DNA of 64,000 bases from Pontibacter pamirensis (GCF_010015475.1 NZ_SSNI01000020.1:1-64000); one strand, 5' to 3'. Counted from the first letter of the stretch, positions 51,030-59,943 are shown. The notes: a model not told the origin generated them from the sequence alone. Numbers and translations: made by a program.

Positions 51030-51668
51030 TTATTTGTTAAAGTAGTTTTCGATTGCCTGTCTCAGGTCGGCCGGCATCTTGCTCCCGGAGCCGTTTGCGA
51101 TGCGCTGGTTGGCCTCAGCGAAGGTGTAGAGCTGCACCTGGTCCTTTGCTATCCAGTAGCTGTAGGTCTTTCCGGAGACTGCCGTCATCTTGAGCTGCAG
51201 CATTTTATCCTTCACGTGCCCGGTCCACTGGCCTACATAGGTTTCATTGCCTGCCTGCTTGATATGGCCCCGCCCGTTGCCGGTGTAAGGGTTGTAGGAA
51301 GGGCTGGTGCCGGCATAGAGCCCCTCACCGTTCCAGCTGTCAACAAAGGCCTGGTCCCGCACTGCCGGTGCTGTCGGCGCCGTTGTGACCGCCACCGGCC
51401 CTGGTGCCGGGGCAGGCGTTGGCCTCGGTACGACTGCAGGTGCCTTGGCAGGTGAGCTGCCCGTTGCCTGCGGCGCTGCTTGGTTGCTGGCACCAGCCTT
51501 TGCGCCTTGCACGAGGGCTACCGCACCACCCACCATCGCGGCCAGCACGGCCAGGTTGAGCAGCTGGTTGTCCCTGCGCTCTGGTCCCTTTCTGTAAGTG
51601 TTGGTTGCCTTTTGCTTTCTTTTGTAAGTGTTGCTCTTGGTAAGAGGCTTTTTTTTAGGAGGTGCCAT
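51030..51668 (-). CDS. basic, membrane-anchored hypothetical protein, 212 aa (island)
   Basis: Residues 1-30 are strongly basic (PPKKKPLTKSNTYKRKQK), then a transmembrane helix (about 36-53, LLNLAVLAAMVGGAVALVQG), a Pro/Ala-rich linker (about 60-100), and a C-terminal domain of about 100 residues with a GNGRGHIKQAGNETYVGQWTG strand that resembles small beta-barrel or SH3-like modules. Family not recognised. It is three bases from the endolysin start and two from the preceding gene, so part of one transcript. The basic tail inside, helix, globular domain outside layout recurs in this island. Confidence 0.75.
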   Translation of the reverse strand: MAPPKKKPLTKSNTYKRKQKATNTYRKGPERRDNQLLNLAVLAAMVGGAVALVQGAKAGASNQAAPQATGSSPAKAPAVVPRPTPAPAPGPVAVTTAPTAPAVRDQAFVDSWNGEGLYAGTSPSYNPYTGNGRGHIKQAGNETYVGQWTGHVKDKMLQLKMTAVSGKTYSYWIAKDQVQLYTFAEANQRIANGSGSKMPADLRQAIENYFNK

Positions 51669-51670
51669 GA

Positions 51671-52327
51671 TCAGATGAGTTTTACTGCTGCGCTGTCGAC
51701 ATAGCGGAGCGCACTGTGGTACATGAAGCCTAGGAGGATCCTGTTGTCGGGAAGGATAAAGTTGTCCACCATCGGGCCCAGAGCGGTGTTGGCACGGACA
51801 AAGGCAATGCGCTGTAGCTTCTCATTGAGCACGAAGGCCGGCGTGGCGGTTACCATGCGCTTCTGCACTGCCGGGGTGGCGCCCAGGCTGCCGGAGCTGT
51901 ACATGCGGTTGAACTGCTGCATCTCATCAGAGGAGAGCTCCCGCTGCAGGTCAGTGAGCAGGTCCAGGCTGTAAAGCGCCCTGTACTTCTGGGCCACCGT
52001 GTGCAGCGACACCTTGTGGCGGTGCATATCGCCTGCGGTCTGGAAAACCAGCGCCTCATTGGTCCCGTCACCGAAGGCAGAGTTAAACCATTCCCAGGTG
52101 GAGTACATCGCGTTGTAGAACTGCGTGGCGTACTGCGTCGCCTTGCCGTCGGTAGAGGAAGGGTTGGCGTAATCCTTTAGTGCGTTGTTGCGCTGCGCAT
52201 CGTTGACAAGCTTTTTGACAAGAAGGTAAGTGCCACCGGCGGCACCGGCAAGGAAGACGACGTTCATTGCCTTGTTCATCGCCGATTCAGGCATCTGCAC
52301 ATTGACAGCGGGAAGGTTAGAGGCCAT
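51671..52327 (-). CDS. membrane-anchored hypothetical protein, 218 aa (island)
   Basis: A short N-terminus precedes a Gly-rich transmembrane helix near 23-40 (VVFLAGAAGGTYLLVKKL). A helical domain follows (YATQFYNAMYSTWEWFNSAF; HTVAQKYRALYSLDLLTDLQ). The C-terminal 60 residues look beta-rich. No family recognised. Its stop and start lie within 2-4 bases of both neighbours. Probably a virion or assembly protein, by context only. Confidence 0.7.
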   Translation of the reverse strand: MASNLPAVNVQMPESAMNKAMNVVFLAGAAGGTYLLVKKLVNDAQRNNALKDYANPSSTDGKATQYATQFYNAMYSTWEWFNSAFGDGTNEALVFQTAGDMHRHKVSLHTVAQKYRALYSLDLLTDLQRELSSDEMQQFNRMYSSGSLGATPAVQKRMVTATPAFVLNEKLQRIAFVRANTALGPMVDNFILPDNRILLGFMYHSALRYVDSAAVKLI

Positions 52328-52331
52328 AGGG

Positions 52332-52514
52332 CTAGATGTAGGATTTAAACAGTTGGATTTTGGCGTTGATGCCTACCGTCTTTGACTTGTCAGCCAAAAG
52401 CTTTAGGTTTTCAGCGGTGATATTGTCGGCAAGGGTCTGCAGTGCCTCCAGTTTTTTCAAGGCCTCCAGCTCTGACTTGGCCGCTATCCTGATGGTGTGG
52501 TTATGCTGCGCCAT
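52332..52514 (-). CDS. small helical protein, 60 aa (island)
   Basis: Unrecognised. The sequence is almost entirely amphipathic helix (KSELEALKKLEALQTLADNI; AENLKLLADKSKTVG). It overlaps the upstream 299-residue gene by 14 bases and precedes the next gene by four bases, which supports it as a real coupled gene. Possibly a coiled-coil partner or scaffold; no family identified. Confidence 0.6.
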   Translation of the reverse strand: MAQHNHTIRIAAKSELEALKKLEALQTLADNITAENLKLLADKSKTVGINAKIQLFKSYI

Positions 52515-53400
52515 TGATTTGAGCCAGTATGTTGTCTAAGTTGATGTTCCCCTGCTTTGCGTAAAGCGCCACGGCATACAGCTTGGTGAGCATTTCCTCG
52601 CCCATGTCGGAGAGCAGGCTGTTTATCTCGGTAATGGCCTCCTGCTGGTTTTGCGTCAGGTTAGAGGGCATCGGCACCCCGCCCATCGGCAACTGCGGCA
52701 TAGCCACTCTTCCAGGCATCGCTACGCTCATCAGCATTCCCAGTACCTCGGGCTTCATGTTCTGCAGCACGTCCACAATGGCGGAGAAGCCCTTTTTGCT
52801 GTTCTGCTCAATACCGGCAAGTGTTATCTCGTGCTCCTTGTCCTTAAAGCGCACATCCATCTGCAGCTCCTGGTTTTTGGCGATGAGGTCTTTCACCGTT
52901 GTTTCCAGTATCTTCACCTGGTCACGCAGCTCTGTGTTGCGGCCCCGCTCATGGCGCAGCTGCTCGTCCTTCATGCTCATGATGAACATCCCGGTCTGCC
53001 CCATGTCCGAAGGGTACTGGTAGCCGCCCCCGTTGCCCTCGGGCTGTGGGCTAGGCTGCGGGTAACTGTAGTTTGACTGATTTTTAGATAGTCCGCTCAT
53101 GTTTTCGGTATCGTTGATAAGTTGGAAAGTCGTTTGAATCTCGTACCTCGGCCCGTCCCGCCTAAATCCCCGCCTGGCGTACACCTTCAGCAGCACATCA
53201 TGCCCTGCATAGTAGGTGAAGGCCTTTTCCACCTCCCTGCTTACCGTCTCCGCGTCAAAGTCCTGCTGGGGCATCAGCTTCCGGGGCTTTGCCTCCTCTT
53301 CGTCATAGGGAATGGCCACCACTGCGCATTGCAGCCCTTTGTGTGGCATGGCCTGTATTTCTGCTATGGCCTGGGGAAGTGTCGTGGGACGTGCGTACAT
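52501..53400 (-). CDS. hypothetical protein with coiled coil, 299 aa (island)
   Basis: An N-terminal alpha/beta domain of about 90 residues (QCAVVAIPYDEEEAKPRKLM; AFTYYAGHDVLLKVYARRGF), then a Gln/Gly/Pro/Tyr-rich linker (about 110-135), a coiled coil (about 150-200, HERGRNTELRDQVKILETTV), a Met/Pro-rich stretch (MPQLPMGGVPMPSN) and a C-terminal helical segment. No membrane segment. No family recognised. The structure would suit a scaffold or internal virion protein. It sits next to the repeat-bearing fibre-type gene. Confidence 0.68.
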   Translation of the reverse strand: MYARPTTLPQAIAEIQAMPHKGLQCAVVAIPYDEEEAKPRKLMPQQDFDAETVSREVEKAFTYYAGHDVLLKVYARRGFRRDGPRYEIQTTFQLINDTENMSGLSKNQSNYSYPQPSPQPEGNGGGYQYPSDMGQTGMFIMSMKDEQLRHERGRNTELRDQVKILETTVKDLIAKNQELQMDVRFKDKEHEITLAGIEQNSKKGFSAIVDVLQNMKPEVLGMLMSVAMPGRVAMPQLPMGGVPMPSNLTQNQQEAITEINSLLSDMGEEMLTKLYAVALYAKQGNINLDNILAQINGAA

Positions 53401-53421
53401 AATGTGTTGCGGGTTATGGTG

Positions 53422-54603
53422 TTAGGCGACTGCCGCCGCTGAGATGGTGATTTCTTTGGTCCTGTTGGCCTCGTTCACGGTGTAGGTGCCATTCGTGGAA
53501 TCAAGGATTTCAGCCATGGCTGGTGCCGTACGGTCATCCAGTTGTGGGTATTGGCCTATGAACAGAATACCGGAATTGGTGCCTGCCTTCAACACCCAAT
53601 TATAAGTAGCGGCATAAAGCGGCTGGTTGTCCCAGACAGTGAAAATCTCACCGCTTATATCAGCCTCCAGCACAGCGCCACCATCCACGGTACCTATCCA
53701 GCTCCACTTCTCTTCTCCAGCTATGGTATGGTTCAAGTCTCTCGTTGCGCTCAGGCTTATTACCGGTACTGTTGCAGCTACAGGCACTTTAGCCACTACC
53801 GTTACTGTCATTTGCGATGGGTTGCCTTGTGCATCTTTCCACAAGTCGTATCCGGCTCCTGGCTCAGATTTAAGCGTCAGGCTGTAGTCGGCATCCTCCC
53901 GGTTGTATAGCCTGGTAAAAGAATGCTTAAATACACCCTCGGGGTGAGACACCATGAAGGAATCTATCTGCACACCGTCCCTCCACAAGCTGAAGTACAC
54001 CTCTGTGTCGCCCACGCCAACAGTGTTGTTGGTGAGCTGTGATGCCCAGGTAATGTTCCCTGTCAGGTCATCTACATGCTTATAGAAGGCATCCCCTTGA
54101 GATGCAACCATTACAGGTACTTTAGCCACTACCGTGACTGTCACCTGCGATGGGTTGCCTTGTGCATCAAGCTGCAGGTAATAACCGGCACCTGGCTCAC
54201 ACCTAAACGTCAGGTCAAAGTCGGCTTCTTCCCTGGCGTAATCCAGCGATCTTGTATTTTCAGCAACTCCCCCATTGTGCGTGATTGTGGTCGTGCCAAT
54301 CTGCACACCATCGCGCCACACGCTGAAGTTCAGCGTTGTGCTGGCAATGCCAACAGGGTTATTGGAAAGCTGCGAAGCAAGTATTACCGTACCGGTCGTG
54401 TCGCTCTGGTTGTAGTAGGTTGAAAGGCCTAAAGAAGCATACATTTCATCGTCAAAGCAGCGGAACCGGCTCATCGGAAAGTCCAGGCTCTTGTCAATCC
54501 TGGTTGAGCCTGCCACGCACTCTGCTAGGCTTTTAAATGCGCTGTTGATAGCGGCTCTGATAGTGGATAGCTTCAATGGAAGCTCACAGGAAATTTTAGC
54601 CAT
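53422..54603 (-). CDS. fibre/spike-type protein with two tandem ~100-aa repeats (island)
   Basis: 393 residues from ATG at 54,603 (MAKISCELPLKLSTIRAAI); an upstream extension to 54,645 looks like leader noise. Two tandem domains of about 100 residues share ASQL(S/T)NN, SxWRDGVQI, EPGAGY and DAQGNPSQ motifs with VTVTVVAKVPV at each end. A third, different beta domain (LYAATYNWVLKAGTNSGILF) closes the protein. Beta-rich repeats fit an adhesion or receptor-binding fibre. The repeats are also visible at DNA level (GCCACTACCGT and GATGGGTTGCCTTGTGCATC). Confidence 0.78.
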   Translation of the reverse strand: MAKISCELPLKLSTIRAAINSAFKSLAECVAGSTRIDKSLDFPMSRFRCFDDEMYASLGLSTYYNQSDTTGTVILASQLSNNPVGIASTTLNFSVWRDGVQIGTTTITHNGGVAENTRSLDYAREEADFDLTFRCEPGAGYYLQLDAQGNPSQVTVTVVAKVPVMVASQGDAFYKHVDDLTGNITWASQLTNNTVGVGDTEVYFSLWRDGVQIDSFMVSHPEGVFKHSFTRLYNREDADYSLTLKSEPGAGYDLWKDAQGNPSQMTVTVVAKVPVAATVPVISLSATRDLNHTIAGEEKWSWIGTVDGGAVLEADISGEIFTVWDNQPLYAATYNWVLKAGTNSGILFIGQYPQLDDRTAPAMAEILDSTNGTYTVNEANRTKEITISAAAVA

Positions 54604-54656
54604 AAGAAATTTCAGGTATTCAAACATGAGTAGATATTGAAACATGAGAATTGCGG

Positions 54657-57578
54657 CTATTTAAGCTGCTTTTCAAGTGATAGGATGCGCTCATAGAGTG
54701 CCTGCAAAGCCGGTGCAAGCAGGGTCACGGCTCTGGAGTAGTTCACACCCAGGGCATCGTCGTACAGCTCGTGGTTGATTTGCTTGGTCAGCTCAGGCAC
54801 AATGCCCTGTACCTCCTGCGCCAAATAGCCGATTTCAAGCGGAGCATTGTCTATGTCGTTCCTTCTGTAGTAGTAGCTGGAAAGCTGCCGCACCATGTTA
54901 AGCGCCTGCTCTGGCGTAATCTTTTCCAGGTCCGTTTTCAGCCTCGCATCAGAGACTAGCGTGAACTCTGTGGCAAACAGGCCTCCCAGGTTGTCACGTT
55001 GCGCTATGGTGTTCGGTGTGGCATCTACCACACCGTTTACCTGCTGTGAAGCAGGATAGGCCAATGTGCGTACCTCACCCGTAAGAGGGTCGATGCTCAG
55101 GAGCTTGTCTGTGTTCTGCCCTGCCGCTGGCTGTGTGTTGAAGATTGTACCGTCGGTATCAACTATCATCCGGCTTTGAATGGTGCCACGGAACCACTGC
55201 GGCTGCATAAGTCCTGTAGGCAAGTGGCTTGAACCGATATACTCCACACTTTCCCAGGAGGAACCACGCTCAAACACCTTCTTTGAGAATCGGCCAATCC
55301 TTACGCGGTTAAAAAGGGTGTGAATGTAGATGTTGCTTTGCTCTGCCTCTCCCAACTGTGCCTGCACAAAGCCCACACCGCGCACTATCATCGTGAAGTG
55401 TGATAGCAGCTTAAAGGAAAGGTCTATTGCCCGTAAAGTTGAATCTTGTTTCGGGGCAAAGAGAACCACGTTTGACAGGGGCTTTGCTCCTGGTTCCTCA
55501 ACAAAGGTCAACGTGCGGTGCGAGTTACCTGCTAAAAGCACTTTCTCGCTAAAAGCTGGCACCTCCACTCTCGCTACGGCACCTATTGTCACAATATCCT
55601 TGCATAGTCTGCCGACGCGGACATTGCCAATATTCTCGCCATCCACCCTTACCACCGTTACGTTTTCACAACCACCTCCGAAATACACGTCTTGTGCAAC
55701 CGCTCCCCCTCTTTTGCTATGAAGCAGTATGTTAGGGTTACGCCCGAAGCCATTATTAGCGCCTATGTCAATGTTCCTCGCTCCTGAGCCAATACCTTGT
55801 ATGATATCGAACAACTGAACGCCACCAGTCGGAAGCAGCTCTGCGTTGCGGTATAGCTGCCTTACCACCGTTGCCCCGTTTGTGTCAGGGTTAGGTGTCA
55901 GAAGCGGAAGGTCTTTTACAATCGCCTCTTCGTCTGCAGAAGAAGCTAGAACCCACGCGTTAAGCGGCTGAGACTTGTAAACATGCGCTTTGCCTGTGGC
56001 TCCTACTATTGTCCGTATCTGGTTGGCTCCTACTGGCTGTCCGTTTAGGTCAACAAGCGGTAGCCTATATACTGTTGCGGCATCGTTAGTTGCCCGAACC
56101 TCTAAGCTCGGTGCTGCAGTGTTTGACAATGGCGCTGTGCCGAAGTCAATAAAGTACTCATGCGGTATGGTCGTGTGATTAGGAGGCCAAAAAAGAATTG
56201 GCGTTACAGCGAACAAGCTCTCGCTCACTTTGGTAACCAGGTCATGTTTGATGCCACCTACCATGTATCGCGCCACCTTCATGCTTCTCCAGTCAAATCC
56301 CCCTGTTATATTCAAGTAAGGGTCAAAGCGGAACTCCATAAAGCCGTAGTGGTGTGGTACGCCACCAATTCCCGCATCGAATAACATGCTTATCACGTCC
56401 CCCGGGTGTTTGGCAGACTGCACGATGTTGGAGATTTTGTTAGCGTCCGTGGCAAAGCATATCATCAGCTCTTTCTGGTGCTCTGAATTGGCATCCGTGA
56501 ATAGCTTTGTGCCATTTTGAATGTAGCAGCAAGAGTACTCATAGGCATAGTAGGTGTATTTCTCCAACTGTCCTTTGTTCCGGAACTCCTTCATTTCCTC
56601 AAAAGTCGTGTAGGTCACGGCTGCCTGTACCGGAAGCGGTGCCCATACATCGCTTTGGTCCTCAGTAATGCCCATCAGGTCACGCCCTGCAGGTATTTCC
56701 GGTGTACCTGGCGTTACATCCAGTATGCGAACAGGCATATCGTATGGCGGGTAATCCAATAGCGTATAGCCACGGTAGGAATCCACCACGCCATCGCCAT
56801 CAGAATCTATTTCCTCCTGGTAGTAGTACTTCTCATAGTACCAGTGTTCTTCGTCGCCCTTCACGCTGAAAATGCCGCTATCCTCCATCAGCTGCACAAA
56901 GTTCATCTGATACAGTGCATCCGGACGTGTGTCAGCGAAGAAGTAGTCTACCTCTGCAGCAAAACCAAATCTTGTGTTTGTCTGCGATGCGGAAGGGTTA
57001 CCAGGATCATAGTCCGGATGGTTGTCGTAAAGTCCGGTGTACTCAACAATTTCGTAAATAGTGTAAGCAGGCTTTGTCACACCGTTAAAGGTGTAGCCTG
57101 CAGGCACTAATGGCGTTTTCTTGCCTAGCAGAATGTAGGCTACCTGTGTCGGGTTGATGCCGTTTCCGGCCTCCCTGCCACCTTCCCACACTTTCACGTT
57201 CATGCCCAAATACCTTAAATCTAGCGGAATGGCGTTTCGCTCGGCAATGGTGTCGTACAGGTGCGTTCCCCCCTGCACTCTGTTGATGTGCGCTGCAGCG
57301 GCAAGGTTAGATGCTTTGGTCCAGGTTGTCAAATCCTCAGACAAGAGGTACAGCCCGTTGTTGGCCTTCACAGGGTCAGCGTACACGGTGCCCTCGTTTC
57401 GTGGCATCAATCGCTCAACAGGGTATGCCTCCAGCTCGGCAAGCGTAGCAACGAATTTAGGAGTGCCGCGCATAAGGCCTCCATCGCCCAAAGGAACGCC
57501 TTTTTGTACCTGGTCGTCAGTAAGTCCTATTGGCGCTGGAAACTTTGTTCCTGCTACGATTGAAGATATCTGTGTCAT
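54657..57578 (-). CDS. fibre/spike protein with C-terminal S74 intramolecular chaperone (island)
   Basis: 973 residues. The N-terminal part has phage-fibre features (GTVYADPVKANNGLYLLSED then LTTWTKAS), the middle is beta-rich with a parallel-helix-like alternation, and the C-terminal 98 residues (from S876) are a Peptidase_S74 chaperone: SDARLKTDLEKITPE with the Ser876-Lys881 pair, IGYLAQEVQGIVPEL, GVNYSRAVTLLAPALQALYE and a final coiled coil. This domain trimerises tailspike-type proteins and then cuts itself off. It should be the main receptor-binding protein. The next gene, upstream, encodes another fibre-type protein. Confidence 0.9.
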   Translation of the reverse strand: MTQISSIVAGTKFPAPIGLTDDQVQKGVPLGDGGLMRGTPKFVATLAELEAYPVERLMPRNEGTVYADPVKANNGLYLLSEDLTTWTKASNLAAAAHINRVQGGTHLYDTIAERNAIPLDLRYLGMNVKVWEGGREAGNGINPTQVAYILLGKKTPLVPAGYTFNGVTKPAYTIYEIVEYTGLYDNHPDYDPGNPSASQTNTRFGFAAEVDYFFADTRPDALYQMNFVQLMEDSGIFSVKGDEEHWYYEKYYYQEEIDSDGDGVVDSYRGYTLLDYPPYDMPVRILDVTPGTPEIPAGRDLMGITEDQSDVWAPLPVQAAVTYTTFEEMKEFRNKGQLEKYTYYAYEYSCCYIQNGTKLFTDANSEHQKELMICFATDANKISNIVQSAKHPGDVISMLFDAGIGGVPHHYGFMEFRFDPYLNITGGFDWRSMKVARYMVGGIKHDLVTKVSESLFAVTPILFWPPNHTTIPHEYFIDFGTAPLSNTAAPSLEVRATNDAATVYRLPLVDLNGQPVGANQIRTIVGATGKAHVYKSQPLNAWVLASSADEEAIVKDLPLLTPNPDTNGATVVRQLYRNAELLPTGGVQLFDIIQGIGSGARNIDIGANNGFGRNPNILLHSKRGGAVAQDVYFGGGCENVTVVRVDGENIGNVRVGRLCKDIVTIGAVARVEVPAFSEKVLLAGNSHRTLTFVEEPGAKPLSNVVLFAPKQDSTLRAIDLSFKLLSHFTMIVRGVGFVQAQLGEAEQSNIYIHTLFNRVRIGRFSKKVFERGSSWESVEYIGSSHLPTGLMQPQWFRGTIQSRMIVDTDGTIFNTQPAAGQNTDKLLSIDPLTGEVRTLAYPASQQVNGVVDATPNTIAQRDNLGGLFATEFTLVSDARLKTDLEKITPEQALNMVRQLSSYYYRRNDIDNAPLEIGYLAQEVQGIVPELTKQINHELYDDALGVNYSRAVTLLAPALQALYERILSLEKQLK

Positions 57579-57585
57579 GCTGTGC

Positions 57586-58449
57586 TTATCCTATGTTTCC
57601 TAATTGGAAGGTGTAAGAAGATCCCCCACCCAGGCCTTGCCCCAGGGAGCGAATCACGAAGTATTCTGTGGCCTCTGCCTGTGTGATGCCGTTCAGCATT
57701 TCATTGTCGGTCCTTACTCGCACCCTCGTAGCGCTTTCGGGGTTGGTCTGGTCAGAACCCAGGAACTCAAACACTTTCAGTCCCCAGGCAACCGGTGCTA
57801 AGTAATAGATGTAGTCGTTTGAACCTGGTGTGACGGTGACAGAAGGCATGTGCCCGTTGAAGCTGGAGTGCTTCTGCAGGTTGGCGCGTACCCAGGCTTC
57901 GGTAATGGCGGCTCCTGTGGCCTCTCCCTTACCGTACCATGCTTTCACGCCAATGCCCCAGGTAGTGGAAGGCTGCGTTGACAGCACATCTTTCAAGTCT
58001 TTAGCCCTTGCTGTGTAACTCTTTGGAGTGTTGAGCACTAGGGCTGTGTCGTAAGCGTAAATAGCGCCTGAATCCCTTATTCCTCCCTCACCGAAGGAAG
58101 TAAGAGCCGGTAATGCGCCACCACCGATACTAAGCTCTGCAAGGTCGGGTGAGTTTACCTGGCTCCTTGCGTTGGCAGTTATGCGAACTTCATCTACAAT
58201 GGTACCACGCTCAATAGTTGAGAAAGGCACGAATGCAACGCTGCCGTTCAATCTGAAGTGTCCAGCAATGGTAGCAAGTGGAGGCAGCTCTTTGATAAGG
58301 TAGGCTGTGACAAAATCCTTTGCCGTTCTGTACTTGTGTTCTTGGTTGAATTGCGTAGGGTAGTCGAAATTTCTACCGATCACGTCAATGTTAATGAGGC
58401 TATTGCCTTTACCGCCCCTGGAAAGAGGCCTTAATCCACCTGCAGACAT
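57586..58449 (-). CDS. phage structural (fibre-type) protein, 287 aa (island)
   Basis: The C-terminal third resembles a phage fibre/adaptor domain with the pattern NDYIYYLAPVAWGLKVFEF followed by TRVRVR...TQAEATEYFVIRSLGQG, similar to the 'YIYYAYP...V(T)NA..YxVYR' domain of many fibre-associated proteins. The N-terminal part is beta-rich (LATIAGHFRLNGSVAFVPF). It is probably a fibre or baseplate-like adaptor. It lies seven bases upstream of the S74 fibre gene and three after the small beta-protein gene. Confidence 0.7.
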   Translation of the reverse strand: MSAGGLRPLSRGGKGNSLINIDVIGRNFDYPTQFNQEHKYRTAKDFVTAYLIKELPPLATIAGHFRLNGSVAFVPFSTIERGTIVDEVRITANARSQVNSPDLAELSIGGGALPALTSFGEGGIRDSGAIYAYDTALVLNTPKSYTARAKDLKDVLSTQPSTTWGIGVKAWYGKGEATGAAITEAWVRANLQKHSSFNGHMPSVTVTPGSNDYIYYLAPVAWGLKVFEFLGSDQTNPESATRVRVRTDNEMLNGITQAEATEYFVIRSLGQGLGGGSSYTFQLGNIG

Positions 58450-58451
58450 TG

Positions 58452-58775
58452 TTAGTTATTGTTTGGGCACTTCCACACATTCTTTATTATCACGCAGTTC
58501 GTAAATGGTACCACGTCTTCGGCTGGCGCTGGCTCACCTGGCTCGGTGTATAACTCCCCGAACTTGGCATACATCACACCCTCGTAAGTCTCACCTGAAC
58601 CGGCCTCGAACTCTCGGCCATAATCGGCTTTTACCTTAATCCAGTGGCCACCCTTGTCAAATGATAGAAGCAGCCATGTATTACTGTTGTTCTCCACCGT
58701 GAACTTCAAGCAGCCGTCTATGTCTGTCTGGAATGGTTCGGAGAAGTATTCTTCTGTTTGTATAGTGGCTGCCAT
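58452..58775 (-). CDS. small beta-rich hypothetical protein, 107 aa (island)
   Basis: Unrecognised. It shows alternating strands (DIDGCLKFTVENNSNTWLLL; GHWIKVKADYGREFEAGSGE) and a Pro-rich break (EPGEPAPAEDVVP), ending with two Cys-containing strands. The overall shape suggests a small beta-sandwich such as a capsid decoration or fibre-base protein, by context. It is packed within three bases of both neighbours. Confidence 0.65.
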   Translation of the reverse strand: MAATIQTEEYFSEPFQTDIDGCLKFTVENNSNTWLLLSFDKGGHWIKVKADYGREFEAGSGETYEGVMYAKFGELYTEPGEPAPAEDVVPFTNCVIIKNVWKCPNNN

Positions 58776-58778
58776 CCG

Positions 58779-59141
58779 TTATTGTCTTTTTCCTTCCAGA
58801 AGAAAGACGATATCATAGCTCACGTCCGATACTGCCGCTACTGGCAATTCAGTCCGGATAGTCAGCTTTGTGCCGTTTGTCGGTAGAATCATCGGCTTGT
58901 AGCGGTCTTTTGGCGCTACCTCTGTGCTAATAATCCAATCGTTTTTGTGTGTTTGCTCCTGGTAGGTTCTAGCAGAATCCTTTAGGCCTATTTTGTAGTT
59001 AGGGATGCCACCATCAGCGTTTTCGTAAACAGCAACGCCTTTGCATTGCTCAAAATCCTGGTCAAGCAAGATTTGCTCTTCACGGATTCCCGTTGCGCCT
59101 GCAGGGATAATCACTGTATGTGTTTGTGAACGGTTAGCCAT
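58779..59141 (-). CDS. candidate capsid/structural beta protein, 120 aa (island)
   Basis: 120 residues from ATG at 59,141 (MANRSQTHTVIIPAGATGI); a longer frame to 59,213 crosses a hairpin and is rejected. The protein is nearly all beta (CKGVAVYENADGGIPNYKIG; NGTKLTIRTELPVAAVSDVS; YDIVFLLEGKRQ), of a size and pattern compatible with a single jelly-roll. No family match. It lies just downstream of the hairpin that follows the 59,237 gene. Confidence 0.6.
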   Translation of the reverse strand: MANRSQTHTVIIPAGATGIREEQILLDQDFEQCKGVAVYENADGGIPNYKIGLKDSARTYQEQTHKNDWIISTEVAPKDRYKPMILPTNGTKLTIRTELPVAAVSDVSYDIVFLLEGKRQ

Positions 59142-59181
59142 TTTCTGATAAAAAAAGGTGATTAATAATTTGATAAGACCA

Positions 59182-59207
59182 CTCCTGCAGGATGCGCTTT
59201 GCAGGAG
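59182..59207 (-). terminator. hairpin between two structural-type genes
   Basis: 8-bp perfect arms (CTCCTGCA at 59,182-59,189 and its complement at 59,200-59,207) around a 10-base loop. Only a weak T-rich stretch follows on the minus strand. It lies in the largest intergenic gap of the structural gene group and may attenuate or stabilise the upstream mRNA, as often seen after major capsid genes. Confidence 0.5.
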
Positions 59208-59236
59208 CGGCACTTAAGAATTGGGGTCGGCTAATG

Positions 59237-59842
59237 CTAACCCTTGCGGGCTGTGGCGGCACCTATCAGGTGAAGCTCGATGAAGTGGTTGGCTGCGTTG
59301 CCGATGCTTGCGCCCTTCGGGAACCTCAGGGAGATTTTGACCGGGGTCTTGGAGCGAAGCACGCGAATAACGTCGGACTCATAGGCATCGACAGCGCCTG
59401 CAGTCCTCTCGCTTTTCGAGCCTACCAGCAGGTTGCGAACCGGCACAGACAGAATGTCCTTACCTTGCTGGGTGATGACCAGGTCAGCATTTGCAAGCAC
59501 GGCTGGCACATCGTCATACAGGTTGCTGTACCTGAGCAGCGTGGGGTCCGTCTCGCCGCCTGCAGTGGCGGACGTGGCATAGCCGAAGCGGATCTTCTCC
59601 AGGGCAATGTTGACACCTTCCTCCAGGGTCATGCCGTTGAAGGTGGACTCACCGTCTACCTGGCGCGTGTTGGTGTCCAGCAGCTCCACGATACCGCCTT
59701 TGTTGGTGATGTTGAGGCGGAGGTACTGGTGCCCGTTATTGAGTTGCAGGCCAGAGCGCTCCAGCGCTGACACGTCCTGGATGTTTAAGCCTAAAGCGGC
59801 AAGAACGGCCACCTGGCCTACTAAGTAAAGTGATTGTCTCAT
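59237..59842 (-). CDS. candidate major structural (capsid) protein, 201 aa (island)
   Basis: 201 residues from ATG at 59,842 (MRQSLYLVGQVAVLAALGLN); upstream codons to 59,902 lack coding character. A short hydrophobic start is followed by a beta-rich body: YLRLNITNKGGIVELLDTNT, ADLVITQQGKDILSVPVRNL, KTPVKISLRFPKGASI and HFIELHLIGAATARKG. The size, strand pattern, surrounding 95-100-bp gaps and following hairpin are what a highly expressed capsid gene would show, but no capsid family is recognised from sequence. Jelly-roll structure is a hypothesis. Confidence 0.62.
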   Translation of the reverse strand: MRQSLYLVGQVAVLAALGLNIQDVSALERSGLQLNNGHQYLRLNITNKGGIVELLDTNTRQVDGESTFNGMTLEEGVNIALEKIRFGYATSATAGGETDPTLLRYSNLYDDVPAVLANADLVITQQGKDILSVPVRNLLVGSKSERTAGAVDAYESDVIRVLRSKTPVKISLRFPKGASIGNAANHFIELHLIGAATARKG

Positions 59843-59943
59843 TGTAGAGATTTGGCTAAAAGTTGGAAATGGTGTTAAAGTTGTGTCGGCTCTACCAGCC
59901 ACGGGGGTTTGGATTTGAACTAGAAGGTGCTGGCGTATAATAG

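Noticed and set aside
50559..51455. 298-codon rightward frame opposite endolysin and membrane protein genes
   Set aside because: Crosses two real gene borders and lacks any recognisable domain.
51650..51668. A AAA AAG near the start of the 212-aa basic protein as a frameshift site
   Set aside because: It occurs within the first ten codons and the -1 frame gives no domain, helix or coupled stop.
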